From JACCTH01 sp036556085 (GTDB taxonomy: Bacteria > Actinomycetota > Acidimicrobiia > Spongiisociales > ZC4RG35), in NCBI GenBank assembly GCA_036556085.1, contig DATBKE010000169.1, positions 1 through 19,954 of the forward strand: 19,954 nucleotides of DNA. The letters are read 5' to 3'. Position numbers and translations under genes: made by a program. The first letter of the stretch is position 1. Each line of letters opens with the position of its first letter. The notes under the pieces were generated by a model. That model saw only the letters and a list, made by a program, of their open reading frames with translations. It searched no databases and was not told the DNA's origin. This document shows, one piece after another, positions 7,520 to 13,762 of the stretch.

Positions 7520-8287
7520 TCACAGGACGATTAGCGCCAAGGCTCCCATCACCAGGCAGTAAAAGCCATAGGCGCTGAGCCCGGCGCGGTGGAGCATCCG
7601 CAAGAGAAAGGCGATGGCGATATAGCCGGTGACGGCCGCCACCGCCACTCCCAGCCAGGCGGCTGGTGGTATTCCATCGTTGCTGGCGAGGTTGAACAAC
7701 TCGAGGAGTCCGGCGGCAGCGATGGCGGGCACGCCGAGGAGGAACGAAAACCTGGCTGTCGATACGCGTTCGAATCCCCGCGCCATCCCGGTGGCGATGG
7801 TGAAACCCGATCGGGAGATCCCGGGAAGAATGGCCAGGAGTTGGGCGAAGCCGATCAGGAGGGCATCGGTGGGCCGAGCCTGCTCGATCTCTCGCCCCCC
7901 ACGAGCCAAACGGTCGACCGTCACCAGTACCACCCCGGTCACCAGGAGGAAGAGGGCGGCGGCGGTTACCGAGCGCTGCAGGCGCTCGACCTCGTCCACG
8001 AATAGCAGGGCGAGAGCTGCTGGGAGAGAACCAACGAACAGCAGCCAGAGCAATCGGCGGGAGTCTGGATCTGACCGCGCCAAGCGCAACCGCCAAAGAT
8101 CCTTGCGAAAGTAGGCCACAACCGCCACCAGGGTGCCCAAATGGAGCACCGCCGTTGTCGCCAAGTCGGGGGGAGTGAGTCCAAAGAGCGCTGGAATCAA
8201 GACCAGATGGCCGTCCGAAGATACGGGGAGGAACTCGGTGATTCCCTGGACAACTCCCCAGAGGACCGCTTGCAGCACCAGCGCCAC
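7520..8287 (-). CDS. uppP: undecaprenyl-diphosphatase (BacA/UppP)
   Basis: A 255-residue integral membrane phosphatase that recycles undecaprenyl diphosphate to the monophosphate lipid carrier for peptidoglycan and other wall polymers, and can confer bacitracin tolerance. Both family signatures are visible: GITEFLPVSSDGHLVL (15-30), with Glu18 and His27, and LPGISRSG (154-161), with the catalytic Arg159. The usual SSSGH reads SSDGH. Multiple hydrophobic segments (about 39-60, 77-97, 108-125, 142-155, then repeats in the C-terminal half) match the inverted-repeat topology. GTG 8287 starts 21 nt after the SAF gene stop on the same strand, so it is probably the last gene of a small operon. Length is slightly under the typical 265-280. 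Confidence 0.95.
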   Translation of the reverse strand: MALVLQAVLWGVVQGITEFLPVSSDGHLVLIPALFGLTPPDLATTAVLHLGTLVAVVAYFRKDLWRLRLARSDPDSRRLLWLLFVGSLPAALALLFVDEVERLQRSVTAAALFLLVTGVVLVTVDRLARGGREIEQARPTDALLIGFAQLLAILPGISRSGFTIATGMARGFERVSTARFSFLLGVPAIAAAGLLELFNLASNDGIPPAAWLGVAVAAVTGYIAIAFLLRMLHRAGLSAYGFYCLVMGALALIVL

Positions 8288-8308
8288 GATAAACAGAGGC
8301 GCCTTCGG

Positions 8309-8833
8309 CTAGCGGCTCCCCACCAGCGTCCGCAGGGACCCATCAGCGAGGGCGGCCGCGGCTGCTCCCACCTCTGCCTCCGGAATCGCCACTAGTGCTC
8401 TGGCCCCATCGATCGAGTTGGCCTCAAGGAGACGGACGACGATGCCGGGGATGATCTTGGGGGCCGATCGGACATCGACCACGAGCCGGACGTCAACCCC
8501 GGTCGCCGTTCCCTCGGGTATCGGGACTTCGAGGCTCCACCAGCCCTCCGGCAGCGGACTCGCCTGTCCCAGCAATGAGGGAACGAGGGGCATCCCCCGT
8601 TTCACGTCGACGAGAAAGAGGCCCGTCGGGGCGGCATATTCGGGGAGGATCCCGATCGGGACCCGTTGCCAGTCAAGAACCTCGTCGCTCACCTCCTCGC
8701 CAGCAGTGACATCACGGGCGAGATAGGCCCTGAGCTCGGTCGGAGTGGGTCGCAACTCCCATCCCACCGCCAGGATCAGGATGAGGGCGGCGAGGGTTCG
8801 GCGCACATACGGCGGTCGCGCCAGCCAGAACAC
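8309..8833 (-). CDS. SAF-domain membrane-anchored protein
   Basis: A 174-residue protein with a short cytoplasmic start rich in Arg, one membrane segment (about 11-25), and then a region resembling the SAF domain of CpaB/FlgA-type proteins: RAYLARDVTAGEEVSDEVL (35-53) and PTGLFLVDVKRGMPLVPSLL (69-88), the two halves that usually wrap the beta-clip fold. The remainder (about 90-174) is a probable extracytoplasmic beta-rich domain with an Ala-rich end. Such proteins are commonly found beside FmdB in actinobacteria, but no pilus assembly genes are near, so a CpaB role is not supported. GTG 8833 is chosen because TACTTT stands 6 nt upstream of it. Confidence 0.65.
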   Translation of the reverse strand: MFWLARPPYVRRTLAALILILAVGWELRPTPTELRAYLARDVTAGEEVSDEVLDWQRVPIGILPEYAAPTGLFLVDVKRGMPLVPSLLGQASPLPEGWWSLEVPIPEGTATGVDVRLVVDVRSAPKIIPGIVVRLLEANSIDGARALVAIPEAEVGAAAAALADGSLRTLVGSR

Positions 8834-8839
8834 CGACTC

Positions 8840-8845
8840 AAAGTA
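8840..8845 (-). promoter_or_regulatory. -10 box of SAF gene, leaderless type
   Basis: On the minus strand TACTTT (TANNNT) ends 6 nt before the GTG at 8833, within the 39-nt gap after the FmdB gene. This suggests that the SAF-uppP pair has its own promoter in addition to read-through from upstream. Confidence 0.45.
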
Positions 8846-8872
8846 TCGGCGGCGACAGTGCTTGAGAAGACC

Positions 8873-9187
8873 TCAGTCCGAACTGGCGGATTCCGACTTG
8901 GTCGATTCCGCTTTGGCGGTCGACTTCTCGGCGGTTTTGGTAGAGCTATCAGATTTGGAGCCGTTGCTCTCTTTGGATGAGCTTCCATTCTCAGACGAGG
9001 CCTTCGCCTTGACCCGGGAGTCCGTCGCGTAAAACCCCGATCCCTTGAAGACCACGCCTCGGGCGTGGAAGACCTTCTCTACTTGGCCGCCACATTGGGG
9101 ATGGCGACGCAGGGGCTTGTCGGTGAACTTCTGGAAGACCTCGAAGTTCTCGCCGCAGCGATCGCATCGGTATTCGTAAGTCGGCAC
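8873..9187 (-). CDS. FmdB-family zinc ribbon protein
   Basis: A 104-residue protein with the conserved start MPTYEYRCDRCGENFEVFQ, a zinc-ribbon first knuckle (Cys8, Cys11), a second knuckle HPQCGG with Cys32 but His29 where many family members have Cys, and the FKGSGFYATDSR block (48-59) that ends the family domain. Residues 60-104 form a tail rich in Ser, Lys, Glu and Thr, low in complexity and probably disordered. FmdB proteins are annotated as putative regulators from an old link to formamidase/amide operons, but their function is not settled. It starts with GTG at 9187 and heads a minus-strand set with the SAF gene and uppP. Confidence 0.88.
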   Translation of the reverse strand: MPTYEYRCDRCGENFEVFQKFTDKPLRRHPQCGGQVEKVFHARGVVFKGSGFYATDSRVKAKASSENGSSSKESNGSKSDSSTKTAEKSTAKAESTKSESASSD

Positions 9188-9280
9188 AGGTCAAATAGCT
9201 CTGGTGAGGTGGACAGGAAATTCTAACCCGGACGGGCCCTCGCTCATTCCCGTTCTCAGGGCGGCACTCTCTCGTCGACG

Positions 9281-9286
9281 TAGACT
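9281..9286 (+). promoter_or_regulatory. -10 box of plsY operon, leaderless type
   Basis: TAGACT (TANNNT) ends 9 nt before the GTG start of plsY at 9296, and there is no Shine-Dalgarno between. It is the clearest -10 in the 108-nt region between the divergent FmdB and plsY genes; no matching -35 is apparent. The rest of that region shows nothing I recognise. Confidence 0.5.
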
Positions 9287-9295
9287 CGGCCCCCG

Positions 9296-9895
9296 GTGGA
9301 ATTCTTAGTCGGTGCTGCGATCTTGATCGTTTCTTATCTGATTGGAAGCGTCGACTTTGCGGTGCTGGTGGGACGGATGCACGGCGTCGACATCCACCAG
9401 GTGGGAAGCGGCAACCCTGGAACCTCGAACGTCATGCGCACCCTGGGGCGAGGACCGGCGGCCATGGTCTTCATCGGGGACACCCTCAAAGGCGTCATCG
9501 CCGCCGCGGTGGGAGCCTTTCTCTCCGGCGATGGGGCCGCCTCGGCTTGGACCTTCGGGGCGGGGCTGATGGCGGTGCTGGGACATTGCTATCCCGTCTT
9601 CCATCGCTTTCGAGGCGGTAAAGGCGTCGCCACCGGTGGCGGGGTGCTGCTGTTTGCAGTTCCGATCGCAGGCCTCATCCTCAGCATGCTCTGGGTAGCC
9701 GTGGCCAAGTTGGGAAAGGTGGCATCGATCGCTTCCTTAATCGTCGTCGGCGCCTCGATCCCGCTTCTCATCTGGCAAGGCGTGGAAGGTTGGGCCCTCT
9801 TCTGGTTTGGGGTGATGCTGGGCCTAGTTATCTACCGCCACCGTGGGAACATATCGAGGATCATGAAACGACGTGAGCCATCGGTGGTGAGATGA
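9296..9895 (+). CDS. plsY: acyl-phosphate:glycerol-3-phosphate acyltransferase
   Basis: A 199-residue polytopic membrane enzyme that transfers an acyl group from acyl phosphate to glycerol-3-phosphate, forming lysophosphatidate, the first step of phospholipid synthesis. All three cytoplasmic motifs of PlsY are present: SGNPGTSNVMRT (38-49), the GDTLKG segment (61-66), and GHCYPVFHRFRGGKGVAT (96-113). Hydrophobic segments at about 2-22, 54-75, 86-100, 114-134 and 140-180 fit five membrane spans. GTG 9296 begins exactly at the first hydrophobic segment. Its stop overlaps the start of the next gene (ATGA), placing it at the head of the plsY-galU-moeA-moaC operon. Confidence 0.95.
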   Translation: MEFLVGAAILIVSYLIGSVDFAVLVGRMHGVDIHQVGSGNPGTSNVMRTLGRGPAAMVFIGDTLKGVIAAAVGAFLSGDGAASAWTFGAGLMAVLGHCYPVFHRFRGGKGVATGGGVLLFAVPIAGLILSMLWVAVAKLGKVASIASLIVVGASIPLLIWQGVEGWALFWFGVMLGLVIYRHRGNISRIMKRREPSVVR

Positions 9896-10671
9896 CCGCC
9901 ACCGTCGCCGTCATTCCCGCCGCCGGCCGGGGGACCCGGATGCGTCCAGCCACCCGAATCGTGCCCAAGGCGCTGGTGACTGTGGTCGACCGCCCCGCCG
10001 TCCAGTATGTAGTCGAGGAAGCCGTTCGGGGCGGGGCGGACGAGGTGATAATGGTGGTCGACCTTGACGCAGGCCATCTGGTCCAGCAGCACTTCCTGAT
10101 GGAAGGTCGCCTGCCCGGTCTGGAGGACATCAAGATTCGGGTTGTGGTGCAGGAGGAGCCGCTGGGACTGGGCCATGCCGTTTGGGAGGCTGCCGAGGCG
10201 GTGAGAGACCGCTCCTTCTTCTGCTTGCTAGCCGACAACATCGTTCGCCCCGGAGCCGACGTTCTCCCCGCCCTGGAGGCCGCCGCGCAGGGCAATTCCG
10301 CGGTTTGCCTACGGCGGCTCACCGATGAGTTCCTTTCCAAATACGGAGTGGTGGTGCCGGGCTCCGACGTGGTGGACCGGACTTTGGATGTGATCGGGGC
10401 GGTGGAGAAGCCTGGTCCCGAGGATGCTCCCTCCAATCTCGGCTTGATCGGGCGCTACCTCTTCACTCCCGAGATCTTCGAGGTCCTGGCCAAACTCCCC
10501 CCCGGTCATGGCGGTGAAATCCAGCTGACCGACGCCATCGATCGACTCGCCTCCTCAGGAAAGTGTCGGGGATACGTGGCCGAAGAGGACTTGCTCGACG
10601 TCGGAACCCCGCGTGGTTTGGTCGAGGCCAGCTGGGTGCTGGGCCGGAGCCAGTTTCCCGACCTCGAGTAG
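9892..10671 (+). CDS. galU: UTP-glucose-1-phosphate uridylyltransferase-like nucleotidyltransferase
   Basis: A 259-residue nucleotidyltransferase that would make UDP-glucose from UTP and glucose-1-phosphate for envelope glycans. Seen: the nucleotide-binding loop IPAAGRGTRMRPATRIVPK (8-26), DRPAVQYVVEEA (33-44), QEEPLGLGHAV (87-97), LLADN (112-116), the sugar-binding EKP followed by APSNLGLIGRYLFTPEIF, and GGEIQLTDAID near 206. This pattern is GalU-like rather than RmlA- or GlmU-like. It is shorter than the usual 290-300 residues, mainly between residues 55 and 85, and the GDD of typical GalU reads ADN. It overlaps plsY by 4 nt and directly abuts moeA. Another NDP-sugar product is possible. 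Confidence 0.85.
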   Translation: MTATVAVIPAAGRGTRMRPATRIVPKALVTVVDRPAVQYVVEEAVRGGADEVIMVVDLDAGHLVQQHFLMEGRLPGLEDIKIRVVVQEEPLGLGHAVWEAAEAVRDRSFFCLLADNIVRPGADVLPALEAAAQGNSAVCLRRLTDEFLSKYGVVVPGSDVVDRTLDVIGAVEKPGPEDAPSNLGLIGRYLFTPEIFEVLAKLPPGHGGEIQLTDAIDRLASSGKCRGYVAEEDLLDVGTPRGLVEASWVLGRSQFPDLE

Positions 10672-11898
10672 ATGCTCCCGCTGCCGCAAGCCCAGAGACA
10701 GGTTTTGGGAAACCTTCCCCCGATGCCGGTCGAGACGGTCGAACTCGCTCAGGCGTTGGGTTTGGTCCTGGCTCGCCCAGCCATAGCTACCCATCCGGTG
10801 CCACCTTTCACCAACTCGGCCATGGACGGGTACGCGGTTCGGGCGCAGGATGTGGCGGTAGTCCCAGTCGACCTGAAGGTGACAGAAGACGTCCCGGCCG
10901 GCTCGGTGGCCACCCGGGGAGTCGACTCCGGGACGGCGATCAAGATCATGACCGGGGCCCCGATCCCGCAGGGAGCCGATGCCGTCGTGCGGGTGGAGGA
11001 CACCGATCAGGAAGGGGAGATCGTCACCATTCGCCAAAGCGTCTCCGCCGGCACCTCGGTTCGGCTTGCCGGGGGCGATGTCGCCAAAGGAACCACCCTG
11101 GTGGAGACCGGCCTCCGTCTCAACTCCGCCCATATCGGGGTTCTCGCCAACAACGGCTTCTCCCGACTCGAGATCTACCGGCGGCCGCTGGTGGCAGTGG
11201 CCTCGACCGGCGATGAGCTGGTGGCAGTGGACGACGGTGAGCTGGGCCCGGGGCAGATCCGGGACTCGAATCGCCCCATGCTCATCGCCTTGTTGAAAGA
11301 GCTCGGGGTTGAGGTCATCGATCTCGGCCGCATCCCCGATGCCGAGGAGCAATTGCTAAGTACTTTGCAAGAGGGCGCCGATCGAGCTGACGCGATCGTC
11401 ACTTCGGGAGGGGTTTCGATGGGGGAGTACGACTTGGTCAAGTCGGTCCTGAAAAAGCTGGGCGATGTCGACTTCTGGCAGGTGGCAATGCAGCCCGCCA
11501 AGCCGTTCGCATTCGGGCGGATTTCGTCGACGCCGTTCTTCGGGTTGCCGGGTAATCCAGTTTCGTCGTTTGTGGCGTTCGAACAGTTCGTGCGGCCTTC
11601 GCTATTGCACATGATGAATGCGCGCAGGATCCTGCGGCCGCGTTTTCAAGGAAGAACAGAGACTGCTCTGGCGACTGATGTCGAAAAGACGGTATTCGTG
11701 AGGGTTGTCACCCGAATTGAGAACGAAGTGTTTTGGTGTCGGCCCTCGGGCGGTCAATCCTCGAATGTTCTCTCGGCAGTCGCCAATGGCGATGCGTTTG
11801 CAGTTGTGCCTAAGGGCACGGATCGCATCGAAGCAGGAGGATCTGTCGTGCTCGAGATGTATCGCTGGCCGGAGGAAAGGACGATCGATGAGCTCTGA
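10672..11898 (+). CDS. moeA: molybdopterin molybdotransferase MoeA / gephyrin-like Glp
   Basis: A 408-residue MoeA-family protein. MoeA inserts molybdate into adenylylated molybdopterin; actinobacterial paralogues called Glp also bind FtsZ at the septum (established in Corynebacterium). Seen: NSAMDGYA (48-55), GAPIPQGADAVVRVED (about 97-112), STGDELV and RDSN of domain III, TSGGVSMGEYD (244-254) with its catalytic acidic pair, PAKPFAFG (275-282) and GLPGNPVSSF (291-300), then a small C-terminal domain IV. All MoeA active-site motifs are intact, so enzymatic activity is likely. ATG 10672 follows the galU stop with no gap, and the 3' end overlaps moaC by 11 nt. The gene order to a SepX/GlpR-like gene downstream makes Glp a strong alternative name. 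Codon choice becomes less G/C-ended from about 11500. Confidence 0.92.
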   Translation: MLPLPQAQRQVLGNLPPMPVETVELAQALGLVLARPAIATHPVPPFTNSAMDGYAVRAQDVAVVPVDLKVTEDVPAGSVATRGVDSGTAIKIMTGAPIPQGADAVVRVEDTDQEGEIVTIRQSVSAGTSVRLAGGDVAKGTTLVETGLRLNSAHIGVLANNGFSRLEIYRRPLVAVASTGDELVAVDDGELGPGQIRDSNRPMLIALLKELGVEVIDLGRIPDAEEQLLSTLQEGADRADAIVTSGGVSMGEYDLVKSVLKKLGDVDFWQVAMQPAKPFAFGRISSTPFFGLPGNPVSSFVAFEQFVRPSLLHMMNARRILRPRFQGRTETALATDVEKTVFVRVVTRIENEVFWCRPSGGQSSNVLSAVANGDAFAVVPKGTDRIEAGGSVVLEMYRWPEERTIDEL

Positions 11899-12364
11899 GA
11901 TCAGACTTCCTCATCTCACTCCTGCCGGTGACGCTCACATGGTCGACGTCTCCAGCAAGGAGATCACCCAGCGGACAGCCTTGGCGGAGGCGATCGTCGC
12001 TCTCGCGTCCTCCACAGCTGAGGCCTTGTTTGGAGGAAACCTGCCAAAGGGCGATGCTCTCGCGACAATTCGGTTGGCAGGCATCATGGCCGCCAAGCGG
12101 ACGTCAGAGTTGATACCGCTCTGCCATCCGCTGGCGATCGACGCGGTCGAGGTGACGATTGACCGCGTCGAGGAAGGAGCCCGCATCGTCGCCGAGGTGA
12201 CGACGACGGCGCGGACCGGAGTCGAGATGGAGGCGATGACCGCCGCTTCGATTGCCGCTCTCACTCTTTATGACATGGTGAAGGGCGTCGAGCGCGGGGT
12301 CGAGATCCAGTCAGTGTGTTTGCTTCGCAAATCGGGTGGCCGCAGCGGGACCTGGGAACGCTGA
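11888..12364 (+). CDS. moaC: cyclic pyranopterin monophosphate synthase
   Basis: A 158-residue MoaC, the enzyme that with MoaA turns GTP into cyclic pyranopterin monophosphate in molybdenum cofactor synthesis. Signatures: MVDVSSK (18-24), AAKRTSELIPLCHPL (68-82), TGVEMEAMTAAS (110-121), LYDMVKG (127-133) with Asp129 and Lys132 at the catalytic positions. ATG 11888 is chosen because GGAGGAAAGG lies a suitable distance upstream, inside the end of moeA, and it gives the family-standard N-terminus. The 11-nt overlap with moeA suggests coupled translation. moaA and the other moa genes are not in the window. It is one of the few genes here with a strong Shine-Dalgarno. Confidence 0.95.
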   Translation: MSSEIRLPHLTPAGDAHMVDVSSKEITQRTALAEAIVALASSTAEALFGGNLPKGDALATIRLAGIMAAKRTSELIPLCHPLAIDAVEVTIDRVEEGARIVAEVTTTARTGVEMEAMTAASIAALTLYDMVKGVERGVEIQSVCLLRKSGGRSGTWER

Positions 12365-12370
12365 CAGTAG

Positions 12371-12399
12371 TTGTCTGCCACGGGCTGAAGGGCTACCCT
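12371..12399 (+). promoter_or_regulatory. promoter of the SepX/GlpR-like gene
   Basis: TTGTCT (12371-12376) and TACCCT (12394-12399) are separated by 17 nt, an ideal spacing for a housekeeping sigma factor, placing the start of transcription about 26 nt before the ATG at 12432. The membrane protein gene may therefore be expressed independently of the moeA operon. Confidence 0.4.
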
Positions 12400-12431
12400 C
12401 CGCCCGCGAGCAGAGGGTCTTTCCGAACAAC

Positions 12432-12866
12432 ATGGTGACACCAGTAATCGTTGCGGGTCTGATATTGGCCGCAGTGTGGGGTCTGTACCTTCTCCCCGGC
12501 ATGTTCGGGGAGCGGCGCAGCACGCCGCTCAACTCAACCGAAGAGTTCGATCGCCTGACCAGGGTGATCGCCGACGTCCAGCGACGCGCCTACGACGCTC
12601 GTCTCTCCAACAACCGTGATCAGATGCGGACCCGCCGGCGGCGGGCACTGGCAGCTTTGATCGTCATCGCCATCGCCACCCTGGTGGTGGCCTGGCGTCG
12701 ACAATCGCTCAACTGGCTGCTGGTTCATATCGGCATAGATGCCTGCCTGGCGTGGTATCTGGCGATGCTCGCCCAGATCCGCCAGCGCCAGGCGCAACAG
12801 CTCGCCAACCGCTACGCCGAGAACACTCTCGAAGAGTCACCGGTCCGGGTCGTCTCCCAGCGATAG
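12432..12866 (+). CDS. small membrane protein, SepX/GlpR-like (putative receptor of the MoeA/Glp protein at the septum)
   Basis: A 144-residue protein with an N-terminal membrane segment (4-24) reading AAVWGLYLLPGMFGERR, a soluble stretch (about 30-66) with STEEFDRLTRVIADVQRR, a basic cluster RTRRRRAL (67-73), a membrane hairpin (about 72-88 and 93-113) and a charged tail (about 115-144). This order, including the W-x-x-Y-L-x-P motif, the S-x-x-F-x-R helix and R-R-R-R before a TM pair, is that of actinobacterial SepX/GlpR, which sits downstream of galU-moeA(glp) and tethers Glp at the division site. Assignment is from architecture and gene order recalled from the literature; I could not run an alignment. 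ATG 12432 is used; an upstream in-frame start at 12336 would add residues ahead of the membrane segment and overlap moaC. Otherwise it is a hypothetical membrane protein. Confidence 0.6.
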   Translation: MVTPVIVAGLILAAVWGLYLLPGMFGERRSTPLNSTEEFDRLTRVIADVQRRAYDARLSNNRDQMRTRRRRALAALIVIAIATLVVAWRRQSLNWLLVHIGIDACLAWYLAMLAQIRQRQAQQLANRYAENTLEESPVRVVSQR

Positions 12867-12939
12867 TTTTCGGTTTTTATCAACTAGACCATTCGTCTGT
12901 AAGCGGTTTCAGCGCGTAGAACGCCTACACGACTCCAAT

Positions 12940-12945
12940 TAAACT
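12940..12945 (+). promoter_or_regulatory. -10 box of tRNA-Ala
   Basis: TAAACT (TANNNT) ends 10 nt before the mature 5' end of the tRNA, predicting a 5' leader of about 3-5 nt. The rest of the 89-nt gap after the upstream gene shows a T-rich stretch at 12867-12880 without a convincing terminator stem. Confidence 0.4.
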
Positions 12946-12955
12946 TCACACCTCC

Positions 12956-13029
12956 GGGGGTGTAGCTCAGCCCGGCAGAGCGCTTCCCTCGCACGGAAGA
13001 AGCCAGGGGTTCAAATCCCCTCACCTCCA
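12956..13029 (+). tRNA. tRNA-Ala, anticodon CGC (codon GCG)
   Basis: A complete 74-nt cloverleaf. Acceptor arm 12956-12962 pairs with 13022-13028 and contains a G3:U70 wobble, the alanine identity element. D stem GCTC/GAGC (12965-12968 with 12978-12981), anticodon stem CTTCC/GGAAG (12983-12987 with 12995-12999), loop CTCGCAC with anticodon CGC at 12990-12992, a 5-nt variable loop, and T arm AGGGG-TTCAAAT-CCCCT (13005-13021). The discriminator is A13029 and CCA is not encoded (the following bases are CCT). Confidence 0.97.
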
Positions 13030-13061
13030 CCTTGTTCGTTCGTCCTGGCTGGGAGATCAGC

Positions 13062-13718
13062 GTGGAAATAACTGAGACCGAGCTAGGACCACTGGAGACG
13101 GTCGCATGGGTCGCCCTTGAGGGCGCGTTTGATGCTCTGGTCGCTGGCGGTCTGCCGTGTGGTGCGGCGATCGCAGACGCGACCGGTCGGGTCGTGGCCC
13201 GTGGTCGCAACCACGCGTACGATCCCGTCACAGGGAGCGACACCCTTGAAGGCACTCCCCTCGCACACGCCGAACTAAACGCACTCGCTCGAGTTCCGAC
13301 ATCGCGCGACCTTTCCCTGGACACACTCTGGAGCACCCAACAACCCTGTGCCATGTGCGCTTCAGCGATCGAGTTCTGCGGGGTGGGCGGTACCCGCTAT
13401 CTTGCCGCCGATCCAGCGTTCATCGGCACGAATGACCCGCGGGCCGGCCTGATCAACGATCCGACCCGCGATCATCCGGAGCTGACGGTGTGGTCCATCC
13501 TGGCAAACGCACTGTTTCTTCAACCGTCGATCGCGAAGGGTGACTCATCTCGACTTAATCGGAACAACTCCAACGAGCCGGAGATGGTGGCGGCTGCCGA
13601 ATCCGTGGCGGCTCTTCGAACCATCAGAAGTCTCGGTGACTTGATACGGATGCTGGCTACGGAGCTTGAAGCACTCGCCCATGAACGGCTGAGGCGAATG
13701 GGGTCAACGCAGCCCTAA
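13062..13718 (+). CDS. nucleoside/nucleotide deaminase (CDA superfamily) with C-terminal extension
   Basis: A 218-residue zinc-dependent deaminase. The active-site motifs are HAEL (69-72), with the zinc His69 and catalytic Glu71, and PCAMCASA (95-102), with zinc ligands Cys96 and Cys99, as in TadA, guanine deaminase and CMP/dCMP deaminases. The core (about 10-150) reads like a free-standing nucleoside deaminase; the C-terminal 60 residues are polar then helical (LRTIRSLGDLIRMLATELEA) and not part of the common fold. GTG 13062 is selected because GGGAG stands 6 nt upstream; the frame continues to a TTG at 13032 that nearly abuts the tRNA. Substrate unknown: cytosine, guanine or adenine derivatives are all possible. 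It is a single gene, just downstream of tRNA-Ala. Confidence 0.8.
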   Translation: MEITETELGPLETVAWVALEGAFDALVAGGLPCGAAIADATGRVVARGRNHAYDPVTGSDTLEGTPLAHAELNALARVPTSRDLSLDTLWSTQQPCAMCASAIEFCGVGGTRYLAADPAFIGTNDPRAGLINDPTRDHPELTVWSILANALFLQPSIAKGDSSRLNRNNSNEPEMVAAAESVAALRTIRSLGDLIRMLATELEALAHERLRRMGSTQP

Positions 13719-13762
13719 AACAAGAGGTCAGGCTCGGGTCGGGTAGATTTCTGGTCGGGCAG

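Noticed and set aside
10555..11352. 265-codon open frame on the minus strand opposite galU/moeA
   Set aside because: Lies wholly antisense to well-supported genes and has low-complexity, non-homologous content.
12867..12900. T-rich stretch after the SepX/GlpR-like gene as a terminator
   Set aside because: T-runs are present but I could not find a stable GC-rich stem directly before them.
12947..12964. Small hairpin ACACC...GGTGT at the tRNA 5' boundary as a regulatory element
   Set aside because: Most of the right arm is the tRNA acceptor stem itself, so the complementarity is probably incidental.
13005..13029. tRNA-Ala 3' end as an integration (att) site
   Set aside because: I found no second copy of the tRNA 3' end downstream; the best match, TCCCCTCAC near 18235, is 9 nt and expected by chance. 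No integrase is visible.
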